Positions 21,025-30,395 are shown, counted from the stretch's first letter. The stretch is 64,000 nt of DNA from Actinoallomurus sp040655075 (GCF_040655075.1 NZ_JBFAJC010000007.1:62001-126000); one strand, 5' to 3'. Notes: generated from the sequence alone by a model not told the origin. Made by a program: numbers and translations.

Positions 21025-22085
21025 GCAGTTTCCAGAGCCTGGCGCGTGCGATGTTCCTCGGTTTCCGCCGGGACCGGGGGGCGCTGTTCTTCACCGTGGC
21101 ACTGCCGTTGCTGTTCCTGGTGATCATCGGTGGGGTGTTCTCCCGGCAGTCGACCCCGAAGTCGAAGGTGCTCGAGATCGGCTCGGTGGCGATCGTCGAC
21201 CAGATGCCGGCGGACATGCGGGCGGGGGTGGACAAGTCGCTGAAGTTCACGAAGATCTCCGACCGGAACGCCGCCCTGGAGAAGGTCCGCAAGGGCGACT
21301 ATGAGGCGGCGATCGAGCAGAGCGGCGATCGGGTCGTGCTGCACTTCTCGGCGGCCGACCAGGTCAAGTCCGGGACCGCGGAGGGCCAGATCGAGGGCCT
21401 GGTGCAGGCGGCCAACCAGGCGTCGTCCGGGCGTCCGCCGAAGTACAGCCTGGTGGGGCAGCAGGTCGAGGACAAGTCACTGAAGGCGATCCAGTACATC
21501 ACCCCGGGCCTACTCGGGTGGGCGCTCGCCTCGGCCGGCATGTTCGGCGCGTCCACCACACTCGTGACATGGCGGACGAAGGGCCTGCTTCGCCGCCTGC
21601 GCCTGTCGCCGGTGCCCATCCGGAGCGTGTTCGCCGCGCGGGTCGTGGTCAGCCTCGGGGTCGCCATGGTGCAGACCGCCTTGTTCATCGGCGTGGCGAG
21701 CATGCCGTTCTTCGGTCTCAAGCTCGCGCACTTCTGGTGGATGTCGATCCCGATGGTGCTGTGCGGGGTATTGGCGTTCCTCGCGATCGGCATGCTGATC
21801 GGAGCCTGGGCAAAGACGCAGGAGGCCGCACAAGGAGTCACACAGATCGTCGTGTTGCCGATGGCCTTCCTCGGCGGATCGTTCTTCAACATCGACGACG
21901 CGCCACGCTGGCTGCGGATCGTGTCGGAGATCTTCCCGTTGCGCCACCTCAACAACGGGATGCTCAAGGTCCTGGTGCGTGGGGAGGGACCGGCGTCGGT
22001 CCTGCCGGAGATGGGCATCCTGCTGGGCTTCGCGGTCGTGGCCACGGTCATCGCGGTCCGGGTATTCCGCTGGGAACAAATCTAA
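21021..22085 (+). CDS. ABC-2 type permease
   Basis: The 354-residue protein has one N-terminal helix (ALFFTVALPLLFLVIIGGVF), an extracytoplasmic domain of about 140 residues, and five C-terminal helices. The segment MAFLGGSFFNIDDAPRWL lies before the last helix. This is the ABC2_membrane_3 (YhgE/DrrB-like) layout. It is translated with the ATPase through an ATGA overlap and forms an exporter of unknown substrate. Confidence 0.88.
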   Translation: MSSFQSLARAMFLGFRRDRGALFFTVALPLLFLVIIGGVFSRQSTPKSKVLEIGSVAIVDQMPADMRAGVDKSLKFTKISDRNAALEKVRKGDYEAAIEQSGDRVVLHFSAADQVKSGTAEGQIEGLVQAANQASSGRPPKYSLVGQQVEDKSLKAIQYITPGLLGWALASAGMFGASTTLVTWRTKGLLRRLRLSPVPIRSVFAARVVVSLGVAMVQTALFIGVASMPFFGLKLAHFWWMSIPMVLCGVLAFLAIGMLIGAWAKTQEAAQGVTQIVVLPMAFLGGSFFNIDDAPRWLRIVSEIFPLRHLNNGMLKVLVRGEGPASVLPEMGILLGFAVVATVIAVRVFRWEQI

Positions 22086-22098
22086 CAATCCACGCCAC

Positions 22099-22114
22099 GG
22101 TGACCTTTGTCACC
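22099..22114. terminator. inverted repeat after the ABC-2 operon
   Basis: GGTGAC-CTTT-GTCACC has six-base perfect arms and begins 14 bases after the permease stop. It may end the exporter transcript or be an operator for the downstream small gene. The stem is short, so the terminator reading is tentative. Confidence 0.35.
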
Positions 22115-22217
22115 TCAGGGGCTATTCCGCTCTCGGCGTACACAGAACCCGCATGGGAACGCTCGCGTCAGGTTAGATGTTGTCCTAAGCGACCGACCCC
22201 GAGACGAGGAAGGCGAC

Positions 22218-22448
22218 GTGACTGGAGCTCTTGCCCCAACAAAGCCGCTGACGGCCGTGGACCGCTGCGACCGCTGCGGTGCTCAGGCCTACGTCCGCGC
22301 GGTCCTCGCGGGCGGCGGAGAGTTGCTGTTCTGTGCGCACCACGGCCGTAAGTACGGCGAGACGCTTCGTGCGAAGGGCGCTGAGATTCACGACGAAACC
22401 GACCGGCTGCTTGAGACCCCTGCATCCCCCACGGAGGACGAACGGTAG
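22218..22448 (+). CDS. DUF7455-type small zinc-ribbon protein
   Basis: The 76-residue protein has RCDRCGAQAYVRAVL followed by LLFCAHHGRKY, so CxxC and CxxH pairs could bind one zinc. Small proteins of this type are conserved in actinobacteria near the principal sigma-factor gene. The function is unknown; RNA polymerase or ribosome contact is only speculation. The GTG start at 22218 is supported by GAGGAAGG about five bases upstream. A strong hairpin follows the gene. Confidence 0.75.
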   Translation: MTGALAPTKPLTAVDRCDRCGAQAYVRAVLAGGGELLFCAHHGRKYGETLRAKGAEIHDETDRLLETPASPTEDER

Positions 22449-22475
22449 GCCAGGCCAGCCGACCCGATAACCCAT

Positions 22476-22508
22476 GACGGCGGCCACCCAGCCAGGGTGG
22501 CCGCCGTC
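22476..22508 (+). terminator. terminator hairpin after DUF7455 gene
   Basis: GACGGCGGCCACCC (22476-22489) pairs perfectly with GGGTGGCCGCCGTC (22495-22508) over a five-base loop. The 14-base stem starts 28 bases after the stop and lacks a T run. Confidence 0.75.
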
Positions 22509-22548
22509 TCGCATGCCGAGCCCCGCATCGACCCGGTGAAGGAGGACG

Positions 22549-23271
22549 ATGCTGATCCTGTTGCCGCCCTCGGAGGGCAAGGCCGCCGAGGGCGACGGGC
22601 CGCCGCTCGACATGACGGCGCTGAGCCTTCCCGGCCTGACCGCCACCCGGGAACGGGTGCTCGGCGCGCTGGAGGCCCTGTGCGCGGGCCCGGAGGAGGA
22701 GGCACGGCGCGTGCTGGGCCTGTCCCCCGGGCAGGCGGACGCCATCGGGCGGAACCGCCACCTGCGCACCGCGCCCACGCTGCCGGCGTGGCGCCTCTAC
22801 ACCGGCGTGCTCTACGACAACCTGGGCCTGTCCACGCTGGATCCGGAGCGCACCGCACGCTCGGTCCTGATCTTCTCGGCGCTGTGGGGCGCGCTGCGGC
22901 CCGCGGACAGCGTCCCCCTGTACCGGCTCTCCATGGGCGTGAAACTGCCGCCTCTGGGCCCTCTGGCGGCCGTGTGGCGTCCCGTCCTCACCGAGGTCCT
23001 GCCCGCGGGCGGCCTGCTGGTGGACATGCGCTCGGCGCCGTACGCCGCCGCGTGGAAGGCACCGGTGGTCCGGGTCCGTGTCTTCCGCGAGCAGGACGGC
23101 CGGCGGACGGTCGTCAGCCACATGGCGAAGGCGACCCGCGGCGCGCTGGCCCGCGACCTCCTAGCGAACGGCGCCGACCCGGCCGGCCCGGAGGAACTCC
23201 TGAAGACCGTGCTGGACCTCGGCTACCCCGCCGAGTTGACCGGCACGGACCTCGACGTGATCACCGGCTGA
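22549..23271 (+). CDS. yaaA: peroxide stress protein YaaA (UPF0246)
   Basis: The 240-residue protein opens MLILLPPSEGKA, the family hallmark. It also has LYTGVLYDNLG, SALWGALRPADSVPLYRLSMG and VSHMAKATRGALAR, matching the conserved blocks of YaaA/DUF328. In E. coli YaaA lowers free iron and limits oxidative DNA damage. The ATG at 22549 has AAGGAGGA eight bases upstream. It is encoded alone, convergent with hrdB. Confidence 0.93.
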   Translation: MLILLPPSEGKAAEGDGPPLDMTALSLPGLTATRERVLGALEALCAGPEEEARRVLGLSPGQADAIGRNRHLRTAPTLPAWRLYTGVLYDNLGLSTLDPERTARSVLIFSALWGALRPADSVPLYRLSMGVKLPPLGPLAAVWRPVLTEVLPAGGLLVDMRSAPYAAAWKAPVVRVRVFREQDGRRTVVSHMAKATRGALARDLLANGADPAGPEELLKTVLDLGYPAELTGTDLDVITG

Positions 23272-23295
23272 CCGGTACGGAGGCGGTCCGAGCGG

Positions 23296-23336
23296 CCGAG
23301 TCCCGAGGGGCCCGGCGGACGCCCCGGAAGACTCGG
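23296..23336 (+). terminator. hairpin after yaaA
   Basis: CCGAGTC (23296-23302) pairs with GACTCGG (23330-23336), and inside it GGGGC (23307-23311) pairs with GCCCC (23321-23325). The structure begins 25 bases after the yaaA stop. There is no T run. Confidence 0.45.
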
Positions 23337-23372
23337 GCGGCCGTCCGCGAAAACGTCCGGACGCGGGTACGT

Positions 23373-23409
23373 GATGGGCCCGGACCGGCGGTGCCGGCCC
23401 AGGCCCATC
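23373..23409 (-). terminator. hairpin after hrdB
   Basis: GATGGGCC (23373-23380) pairs with GGCCCATC (23402-23409), and CCGGC with GCCGG inside across a GGT loop. It lies 27 bases beyond the hrdB stop. It probably ends the sigma-factor transcript. Confidence 0.5.
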
Positions 23410-23435
23410 GTTATCGGAACGTTAGGCGGGATTCC

Positions 23436-25082
23436 TCAGTCGAGGTAGTCCCGCAGCACCTGCGACCGGGACGGGTGGCGCAGCTTCGACATGGTCTTCG
23501 ACTCGATCTGGCGGATCCGCTCGCGGGTGACGCCGTAGACCTTCCCGATCTCATCGAGGGTCTTCGGCTGCCCGTCCGTCAGGCCGAACCGCATCGAGAC
23601 CACGCCGGCCTCCCGCTCGCTCAGCGTGTCGAGCACCGAGTGCAGCTGCTCCTGCAGGAGCGTGAAGCTGACCGCGTCCGCGGGGACGATCGCCTCGGAG
23701 TCCTCGATCAGGTCACCGAACTCGCTGTCGCCGTCCTCGCCGAGCGGGGTGTGCAGGGAGATCGGCTCTCGGCCGTACTTCTGGACCTCGACGACCTTCT
23801 CGGGCGTCATGTCCAGCTCCTTGGCCAGCTCCTCCGGGGTCGGCTCGCGGCCGAGGTCCTGGAGCATCTGGCGCTGCACGCGGGCCAGCTTGTTGATGAC
23901 CTCCACCATGTGGACCGGGATGCGGATCGTGCGCGCCTGGTCGGCCATGGCGCGGGTGATCGCCTGTCGGATCCACCACGTGGCGTAGGTCGAGAACTTG
24001 TAACCCTTGGTGTAGTCGAACTTCTCCACCGCGCGGATCAGGCCGAGGTTGCCCTCCTGGATGAGGTCCAGGAAGAGCATCCCGCGCCCGGTGTAGCGCT
24101 TGGCGAGGGAGACGACGAGCCGAAGGTTGGCCTCGAGCAGGTGGTTCTTGGCCCGGCGGCCGTCCTCGGCGATCCACTCGAGGTCCTCGCGGACCTGGAA
24201 CTCGAGCGTGCCGCCCTCGAGGGCGAGCTTCTCCTCGGCGAACAGGCCGGCCTCGATGCGCTTGGCGAGCTCGACCTCCTGCTCGGCGTTGAGCAGCGGG
24301 ACCTTACCGATCTGCTTGAGGTAGTCCTTCACCGGGTCGGCGGTGGCACCGGCCGCGGCGATCTGCTGCGCGGGGGCGTCTTCGTCGTCGTCTCCGATGA
24401 CGAAGGAGTCGTCCTCCCCCGTGGGCTTCTTGTTGTTGTCGGCCGGGGCCGCAGGCGCCTCTTCGACCTCCGCCTCGGACTCGGGCTCGGCGGCGGCGTC
24501 GGCTTCGGCGTCGTCCCCCGTCTCCAGGTCGGTGGCCTCGTCGACTTCCTCGAGGTCCGTGAGGTCCGCCTCGTCGAGGTCGGTGACCTCGAGATCGGCT
24601 TCGTTGACCTCGTCGGTGTCCTCGGGCTTCTCGGCCGCCTTCTTGGCGACCGGCGGCTCGGCGGTCTTCTTCTTGGGCGCTGCCTTCTTGGGCTTGACCG
24701 CGGTCTTCTTGGCGCGGGCCGGCCGCACCGGCGCGTCGACTTCGTCGTCGACGACGGCGGTGACCGTGTCCCGTTCTTTGGCCGCGGCGGCGGCGGTGGT
24801 CGTCTTGGGCTTCTTGGTCGCGGGCGTCGCGCGCTTGCTGCTGCTGTTGCGCGCGCGCTTAGGCGCCGCGGAGTCGGCAGCGCTCACCATGACGGTCACA
24901 CCCTCCTTGCTGAGACTCCGCAAGATGCTCGAGGCCTTCGACACGGGAATGTCGGCCTCCTCGAACGCACGGCGTACGTCATCGGCCTCGAGGTAGCCCT
25001 GGGAACGCCCACGCTCGATCAATTGCCTGACAACGTGCTCGTGCAGCTCGGACGGCTTGGAGGTCGAACTCGCAGGCGACAC
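23436..25082 (-). CDS. hrdB: principal RNA polymerase sigma factor, HrdB/RpoD type
   Basis: The 548-residue protein has a region 1.1-like N-terminus (LIERGRSQGYLEADDVRRAFEEADI), and a long Ala/Lys- then Glu/Asp-rich linker (about 70-235), as in actinobacterial HrdB. Region 1.2 begins DPVKDYLKQIGKVPLL. Region 2 holds the -10 recognition helix (GYKFSTYATWWIRQAITRA), and region 4.2 is VTRERIRQIESKTMSKLRHPSR with the terminal VLRDYLD. It directs housekeeping transcription. Of two in-frame GTG codons (25088, 25082) the second has AGAGG at the proper distance, so I chose 25082. Monocistronic. Confidence 0.95.
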   Translation of the reverse strand: MSPASSTSKPSELHEHVVRQLIERGRSQGYLEADDVRRAFEEADIPVSKASSILRSLSKEGVTVMVSAADSAAPKRARNSSSKRATPATKKPKTTTAAAAAKERDTVTAVVDDEVDAPVRPARAKKTAVKPKKAAPKKKTAEPPVAKKAAEKPEDTDEVNEADLEVTDLDEADLTDLEEVDEATDLETGDDAEADAAAEPESEAEVEEAPAAPADNNKKPTGEDDSFVIGDDDEDAPAQQIAAAGATADPVKDYLKQIGKVPLLNAEQEVELAKRIEAGLFAEEKLALEGGTLEFQVREDLEWIAEDGRRAKNHLLEANLRLVVSLAKRYTGRGMLFLDLIQEGNLGLIRAVEKFDYTKGYKFSTYATWWIRQAITRAMADQARTIRIPVHMVEVINKLARVQRQMLQDLGREPTPEELAKELDMTPEKVVEVQKYGREPISLHTPLGEDGDSEFGDLIEDSEAIVPADAVSFTLLQEQLHSVLDTLSEREAGVVSMRFGLTDGQPKTLDEIGKVYGVTRERIRQIESKTMSKLRHPSRSQVLRDYLD

Positions 25083-25280
25083 AAACACCTCTCGAACGAA
25101 ACGTGTGGCTATGTTTACCCAGTGCTCTGTCGGGCGCCGGCCCTGCAGGCTCTATGCGCTGAGCAGCGTACCCCTGCCTCACCTTCGGTTTAGCAGTCTG
25201 GCACGCCCGCCTATTCCGCGCGGTGGAGTCCTGCCCGGTGACACCCACCTTAGAGGGCACTGAGCGGTCCTTCGTACGTG

Positions 25281-27338
25281 CTACGCCGTCTTCGGCGGAA
25301 CATGTAGGGCAAGTACTGTCACGTCATCATCATGGTCGTACCCGGCCAGCATCCGGTCGACCAAGAAGTCAACGAGTATCTCAGGATCTGCAAGCACCTC
25401 CGATGGGGCAGCGGCGGCGATCGAGACGATCTCGTCGAGACCGGCATCGAGCCCCCGTCTACGGTTCTCCACCAGTCCATCGGAGTAGAAGACCACAGTG
25501 TTGCCGGGTGGGACCGAAAAAATTGTCTCTTCTCGTTCGGAGGGCCACCCGAGCGGAGTGCCGGCCTCCGCGTCACTGACCCGCGGCGGGGCGTCCGGGA
25601 AGATCCGCAGCGGCGGAAGATGACCCGCGTTGCTGATCATTCCTTCGCCGGTAGCGGGGTCGATGACGGCGTACGCCAGGGTGGTGATCTGCTCCCATCC
25701 CTCGGTGGCGGCGAACAGCCGGTCGAGGCCGGTGATCACCGCAGCCGGGCGCGGGTCGTTCAGCGCGAGCGCGCGCAGCGCGTTGCGCACCCGGCCCATG
25801 CCGGCCGCGGCCTTGACGCCCTTGCCCATGACGTCGCCGATCGCGATCGCCACGCGGCCGTCCTGCAGCGGGAAGGCGTCATACCAGTCGCCGCCGACCT
25901 GCACGTGCCGCGTCGCCGGGTGGTAGCGGGCCGCCAGGCGCATCGCCGGCAGCTGCGGCAGACGGTCCGGCAGCAGGCTGCGCTGCAGCGCCTCGGCGGT
26001 CTTGTGCTCCCGCTCGAACAGCGTCGCCCGCTCGACCGCGAGCGCGCACTGACCGGCCAGGGCCTCGAGGAAGACCCGCTCCTCCTCGGTGATCTCCCGG
26101 GGCCGGGTGAAGGAGAACCGCAGCGCGCCGAGGGCGCGGCCGGCGGCCAGCAGCGGCAGGCCGACCCACGCGCGCTCGTCGGTGCGCCGGACGAAGTCGG
26201 CGATCTCGTCGCCCTTGAGCTGCAGCCGCAGGCTCACCGGGTTCTCCGCGAGGAAGGGCCGCCGCTCGCGGACCGCGATCGACATGACGCTGGCGCCGTC
26301 GATGCCGATCTCCTCCCGGGCGGGGCCCGGAAGCTCCGGGATGCCACCCGGAGTGATCATGCGCAGGCGGAGCTTGTCTTCCTCCAGGAGGGCGACCGCC
26401 GACCGGTCGGCGCCGATCGCGGACCGGCCGACCTCGGTGATAACCGAGACGACCTGGTTGACGGTCAGCGCCTCGGCCAGCATTGACGTCGCCTGCTGGA
26501 GCCGCGCGGTGCGCAGTGCGGCGGCCGACAGCTGCTCGGTCAGGCGGCCGCGCATCTCCTCGGCCTCGCGCTTGCCGGTGACGTCGGTGTTGGCGCCGAC
26601 CCACTCGACGATCTCGCCGTCGCGCCGTATCGGCACCGCGCGCACGTCGTAGTTGCGGTAGCCGCCCGCGCGGGTGCGGATGCGGTAGGTCGCCTCGAAG
26701 ATCCGGTCGTTCGTGACGCAGGCCCGCCAGGTCTCCTCGACGCGCGGCCGGTCCTCCGTGTGCACGGCGCCCAGCCAGCCCTCGGTGGCGTACTCCTCGT
26801 GCGTCTGGCCGGTGATCGCCCGCCACTCGGGCGCGTCGTCGACCACCTCACCGGACGGCGTGGTCACCCACACCACCTGGGAGCTGGCCTCGACGAGGGA
26901 GCGGTAGCGCTCCTCCTTGCGGCGGATCGACCGCTCCGCCAGGACACGGTCGGTGACGTCAACGGCGACCATGACGACCCCGGACACCTCGCCCTCGGCG
27001 CCGTGGGCGGGGAACCAGGAGTGGGCCCAATGCCGCTCGCCGAGCGGCAGGTCGACGTCCAGGACCGGGCGGTCCTCGTCGAGGGCCTTGCGGGCGGAGG
27101 CCTCGATGACGCCCCCGATCTCCCCGGAGATGACCTCGGCGGGCCGGTTGCCCTCCAGGTCGGCGACGCTGACGCCGTGCATGCGCGCCAGCATCTCGTT
27201 GGCGCGCTTGAAGCGCAGGTCGTTGTCGAAGAGCGCGAACCCGATCGGAGCCTCCCGAAGCAACGTGGCGAACAGCGCCGAATCCGACGCGTCGAGACCG
27301 GAGATCCGTGGGTGCGGCACAGACGTATCGGTGCTCAC
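25281..27338 (-). CDS. PP2C/SpoIIE serine phosphatase with PAS and GAF sensor domains
   Basis: The roughly 685-residue soluble signalling protein has two PAS domains (about 25-140, starting APIGFALFDNDLRFKRANEML, and 150-265, with VVWVTTPSGEVVDDAPEWRAITG). A GAF domain (about 295-445) and a C-terminal SpoIIE/PP2C phosphatase (QVGGDWYDAF, IGDVMGKG, SNAGHLPPL, FYSDGLVE) follow. It probably dephosphorylates an anti-sigma-factor antagonist in response to a PAS/GAF signal. GTG at 27338 is chosen because GGAGG lies eight bases upstream; an ATG at 27380 lacks a ribosome site. It lies upstream of hrdB on the same strand but is separately spaced by 198 bases. Confidence 0.9.
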   Translation of the reverse strand: MSTDTSVPHPRISGLDASDSALFATLLREAPIGFALFDNDLRFKRANEMLARMHGVSVADLEGNRPAEVISGEIGGVIEASARKALDEDRPVLDVDLPLGERHWAHSWFPAHGAEGEVSGVVMVAVDVTDRVLAERSIRRKEERYRSLVEASSQVVWVTTPSGEVVDDAPEWRAITGQTHEEYATEGWLGAVHTEDRPRVEETWRACVTNDRIFEATYRIRTRAGGYRNYDVRAVPIRRDGEIVEWVGANTDVTGKREAEEMRGRLTEQLSAAALRTARLQQATSMLAEALTVNQVVSVITEVGRSAIGADRSAVALLEEDKLRLRMITPGGIPELPGPAREEIGIDGASVMSIAVRERRPFLAENPVSLRLQLKGDEIADFVRRTDERAWVGLPLLAAGRALGALRFSFTRPREITEEERVFLEALAGQCALAVERATLFEREHKTAEALQRSLLPDRLPQLPAMRLAARYHPATRHVQVGGDWYDAFPLQDGRVAIAIGDVMGKGVKAAAGMGRVRNALRALALNDPRPAAVITGLDRLFAATEGWEQITTLAYAVIDPATGEGMISNAGHLPPLRIFPDAPPRVSDAEAGTPLGWPSEREETIFSVPPGNTVVFYSDGLVENRRRGLDAGLDEIVSIAAAAPSEVLADPEILVDFLVDRMLAGYDHDDDVTVLALHVPPKTA

Positions 27339-27716
27339 CGTCGACACCTCCGTCGCGCGCTCAGACCTACTGCGAGGCATTTCCGCATCACTATGGGTGA
27401 ATGGGAGCAGGCTAGCGCTCCCGCCTCCATCACAACACCGCTCGGAGTCAGGTTTTCATCATGTCGATGCTTCGGCGCCGACGGAAGCCCCGTGCGGCAT
27501 CGTTATTCCGGCGACCGCGCCAGGCGCGCCCTCCGGTCACCCTCCGGTCACTCGGCGCGAGACCTCGCGTCCGGCGGGAAGCATGATGATAGGGGCCGAT
27601 CGTCACCGGGCGGGCGACATCCCCGATCTCGGCGAGTCCCGTGTCGTCCCGGGGGCGCGATGATCAGTCCGCCGGGGGCGGTTCTGGCAACTGTCGACTT
27701 CGCGGCAATTTCCCGG
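27339..27716. other. gap without a recognised gene
   Basis: About 380 bases between the PP2C start and the 3' end of the DNA glycosylase gene. It includes the possible N-terminal extension of the phosphatase (to 27380) and a mixed-composition stretch with no long codon-biased frame. No RNA gene or repeat was recognised. It should hold the phosphatase promoter. Confidence 0.5.
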
Positions 27717-27734
27717 TTTGACAAACTTTGTAAA
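27717..27734. terminator. AT-rich inverted repeat after the glycosylase gene
   Basis: TTTGACAAA-C-TTTGTAAA is an AT-rich imperfect palindrome directly after the minus-strand stop at 27735. It is conspicuous in such GC-rich DNA. Position suggests a weak terminator, but it also contains TTGACA on the plus strand without a matching -10. Confidence 0.35.
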
Positions 27735-28307
27735 TCAGCTTTGGGCCTTGGCCGCGGCCTTCATCTCCTGTTTGTAAGCGCGGACCCGGCCCAGCGACTC
27801 CTCGTCGACGATGTCCGCGACCGAGTGATGGGCGCCCTCGTCGCCGTAGTGGCCGGCCGCCTCGCGCCAGCCCTCCGGCCGCACGCCGAAGCGCTTGCCG
27901 AGCAGCGCCAGGAAGATCCGGGCCTTCTGGTCGCCGAAGCCCGGCAGCGCGCCGATCCGGTTCAGGAGCTCACGGCCGGTCGCCGCCTCCGTCCAGATCC
28001 GCTCGGCCGTCCCGTCGTACTCCTCCAGCACCGCGCGGCTGAGAGCCTGCACACGGGCCGCCATCGCCTTGGGGTACCTGTGCAAGGCGGGCCGCTCGCT
28101 GAAGACCGCCACGAGCGCGTCAGGGGCGTACCGGGCCAGTTCCTCGGCGTCGGGGTCGTGCCCGAGCCGCCGCGCCAGCTCGTACGGCGCCGCGAAGGCG
28201 CGCTCGAGCGGCACCTGCTGGTCGAGCAGCATCGCGATCAGCAGCGCCAGCGGGCTGCGGTTCAGCAGCGCGTTGGCCTCGGAATCGATCGGCAGCGAGA
28301 TCGTCAT
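27735..28307 (-). CDS. HhH-GPD-type base-excision DNA repair protein
   Basis: The 190-residue protein starts MTISLPIDSEANALLNRSPLALLIAMLLDQQVPLERAF, where the DQQ segment corresponds to the entry of an HhH-GPD glycosylase fold. The helix-hairpin-helix is LPGFGDQKARIFLALLGKRFG (about 140-160). It lacks the four-cysteine iron-sulfur loop of endonuclease III. The actinobacterial family is predicted to excise damaged bases. The invariant catalytic Asp is probably at the HhH C-terminal side but I cannot place it with certainty. Single gene on the minus strand. Confidence 0.85.
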   Translation of the reverse strand: MTISLPIDSEANALLNRSPLALLIAMLLDQQVPLERAFAAPYELARRLGHDPDAEELARYAPDALVAVFSERPALHRYPKAMAARVQALSRAVLEEYDGTAERIWTEAATGRELLNRIGALPGFGDQKARIFLALLGKRFGVRPEGWREAAGHYGDEGAHHSVADIVDEESLGRVRAYKQEMKAAAKAQS

Positions 28308-28591
28308 GGCGTCCTCCGGGAGCGTCCGGCCTCAATCCTGCACCGTCCGGGCCCCGGCGGTCACACCGGGTCACCGAGGACGAGCGTACGAGACGGTCCG
28401 CGCGACCGCCGCTCGCCCAGGCATGCGCAGGGTGACCGGCTCCGGTCCCCCGTACGCGACGGTCCTCGGCCGTCCGGTCGGGAGATGGAGGACGATTCGT
28501 CGCGGCCGTCAAGTGCCAGAGATGTGACGGTTCGCTGACGTATCGTCCGCCGCCGTTCCGAATGCGGCCTCCGCGGTGCTCGAATAGAGAC

Positions 28592-29278
28592 ATGACCAGC
28601 GATGGAACCCCTGTCGGACGGCGCGTCGTCCTCGGCATGGTCGGCCTCGGGGCCGTGGGCGTCGTCGTGGGCGCGCGCGTCCAGAGCGGCGTCAACCGCG
28701 CGGTCGGCCCGGTCGGCTCGCGGGTCTCGGGCCTGATCCCGGCGGCCGGCGGCTTCCGCTTCTACTCCGTGGTCGACTCCGTCAAGCGCGTCGAGCCGGC
28801 GGACTACCGCCTCACCGTCGGCGGGCTGGTCGATCACCCGCGTACGTTCAGCTTCGCCGACCTGGAGGCGCTGCCGCAGACGCGGATGACCGACACGTTC
28901 CACTGCGTCACCGGATGGACGGTGCCGGACGTCGCGTGGGCGGGAGTGGCCCTGCCCGACCTCCTGAACGTCGTCGGCGTACGGCCGGGGGCCAAGGGCG
29001 TCCGGTTCACCTCGTTCGACGGCGCGTACACCGAGGCGCTCACGCTCGAGCAGGCGCGCCGGCGTGACGTGCTCGTGGCCACGAGCATGCTGGGCGGCCC
29101 GGTGAGCCACGAGCACGGCGGCCCGGTGCGGATGTACGTCGCGCCGATGTACGGCTACAAGTCGACCAAGTGGCTCGGCGGGATCGACCTGGTGGACCGG
29201 GTCAAACCGGGCTACTGGGAGGTCCGCGGCTACGACGTGGACGCGTGGATCGGCCGCTCGAACGGATACACGTCATGA
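28592..29278 (+). CDS. sulfite-oxidase-family molybdopterin oxidoreductase (MsrP/YedY-like)
   Basis: The 228-residue protein has an N-terminal GRRVVLGMVGLGAVGVVVGA segment that could be a Tat signal or anchor. The molybdopterin domain follows, with the molybdenum-ligand cysteine in FHCVTGWTVPDVAW. The motif VSHEHGGPVRMYVAPMYGYKSTKWLGGI is typical. It likely reduces oxidised methionine or another S/N-oxide outside the cytoplasm. The stop overlaps the cytochrome b gene (ATGA), giving a YedYZ-like pair. Confidence 0.88.
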   Translation: MTSDGTPVGRRVVLGMVGLGAVGVVVGARVQSGVNRAVGPVGSRVSGLIPAAGGFRFYSVVDSVKRVEPADYRLTVGGLVDHPRTFSFADLEALPQTRMTDTFHCVTGWTVPDVAWAGVALPDLLNVVGVRPGAKGVRFTSFDGAYTEALTLEQARRRDVLVATSMLGGPVSHEHGGPVRMYVAPMYGYKSTKWLGGIDLVDRVKPGYWEVRGYDVDAWIGRSNGYTS

Positions 29279-29979
29279 TCCGGTTCACCCGCGCCGTACG
29301 GAGCGTGCACCACGTGACGGCCGTCCTCATGCTCGTCTGCCTCGCCACCGCGGCGGTGCTGTACGTCCCGGCGCTGGCCGAGACCGTCGGGCGACGCCAC
29401 CTGTTCCGGATGATCCACATCGTCGCCGGGTTCGGGCTGCCGGTTCCCGCGCTGCTCGGCTGGGCGTCGCGCGCCTTCCGCGACGACCTGCGGCGGCTCA
29501 ACCGATTCTCCCCTGCCGACTGGGGGTGGCTGCGGGGCCGGGACCGGCGGGCGACCGTGGGCGGCCGCGGGATCCACCCGGTGGGCAAGTTCAACGCGGG
29601 TCAGAAGCTCAACGCGGCGTTCGTCGCCGGCGCGATCCTCGTCATGCTGGGCACCGGGACGATCCTGACGTTCCCCCACCCGTGGCCGGACGTCTACCGC
29701 ACCGGGGCGACCTTCGTCCACGACTGGCTGACCCTGGCGATCTTCGTGGTGTTCCTCGGTCACCTCTGGTACGCCCTGCGGGACCCGGGCGCGCTGTCCG
29801 GGATGTTCCTCGGGCACGTCAAGCCAGAGTGGGCCGCCCGGCATCACCCCGCCTGGCTCGACGAAAAAGCGGGCTCTCGTCCTGTTTCGACCAGGAATTT
29901 CGGTGGCCCCGGTGAGCCCCCCGACCCCAGCGGGAACACTGAGGAGGGCAAGGACGACCTGTCCCCCCGGAGGTCTTGA
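29275..29979 (+). CDS. cytochrome b/b6-type membrane subunit
   Basis: The 234-residue protein has four or five hydrophobic helices with histidines placed for b-type haem: HHVTAVLML, FRMIHIVAGFG, FVHDWLTLAIFVVFLGHLWYAL. It resembles the formate dehydrogenase gamma/Ni-hydrogenase cytochrome b family. It probably passes quinol electrons to the molybdopterin enzyme encoded upstream. The C-terminal 40 residues are Gly/Pro/Glu-rich and look disordered. Confidence 0.85.
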   Translation: MIRFTRAVRSVHHVTAVLMLVCLATAAVLYVPALAETVGRRHLFRMIHIVAGFGLPVPALLGWASRAFRDDLRRLNRFSPADWGWLRGRDRRATVGGRGIHPVGKFNAGQKLNAAFVAGAILVMLGTGTILTFPHPWPDVYRTGATFVHDWLTLAIFVVFLGHLWYALRDPGALSGMFLGHVKPEWAARHHPAWLDEKAGSRPVSTRNFGGPGEPPDPSGNTEEGKDDLSPRRS

Positions 29980-30060
29980 CACTGCTTCGGGGGAGGATCG
30001 AGATTGGGCGCTGAGCGGGACGCAGGTGGACTGAAATCGTCTGAGGCGAGAGGGGTCGGC

Positions 30061-30312
30061 ATGACCTCCACGCAGCGGGTCTTGCAGGTCGACGTACGGG
30101 ATCCGGTGGTGGGGCGGCTCTGCCGGGACTTCCCCACCCTCTCCCGGGACGCGGTGGAGCGCTGCGTCTGCGACCTCCGGCTGCGGGCCCGACATCTCGG
30201 CGTCGACCTGACGCCGACGCTCGTCGAGGTGGTCGCGCGCGAGCACCTGATGTCGATGATCAAGTCGGAACCACCCTCGGGACGCCGACCCGAACGGCCC
30301 TCGGGCGAGTAG
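30061..30312 (+). CDS. small helical protein, three-helix-bundle (DUF3562)-like
   Basis: The 83-residue protein has VGRLCRDFPTLSRDAVERCVCDL followed by LTPTLVEVVAREHL. This pattern of three amphipathic helices with a central FP turn resembles the actinobacterial three-helix-bundle dimerisation family. It has a disordered basic tail. The ATG at 30061 is the natural start; the frame is open for some distance upstream. The function is unknown. Confidence 0.6.
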   Translation: MTSTQRVLQVDVRDPVVGRLCRDFPTLSRDAVERCVCDLRLRARHLGVDLTPTLVEVVAREHLMSMIKSEPPSGRRPERPSGE

Positions 30313-30395
30313 GGTGAGTGGCCGGACACTGGACCACTAATCCCTCGCGCATCCGTCACGGGCGCGCATCGGGACGTACTCCGAAAAGGTAGAAC

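Noticed and set aside
27717..27740. Plus-strand promoter from TTGACA at 27718
   Set aside because: No suitable -10 lies at 16-18 bases and no plus-strand gene follows.
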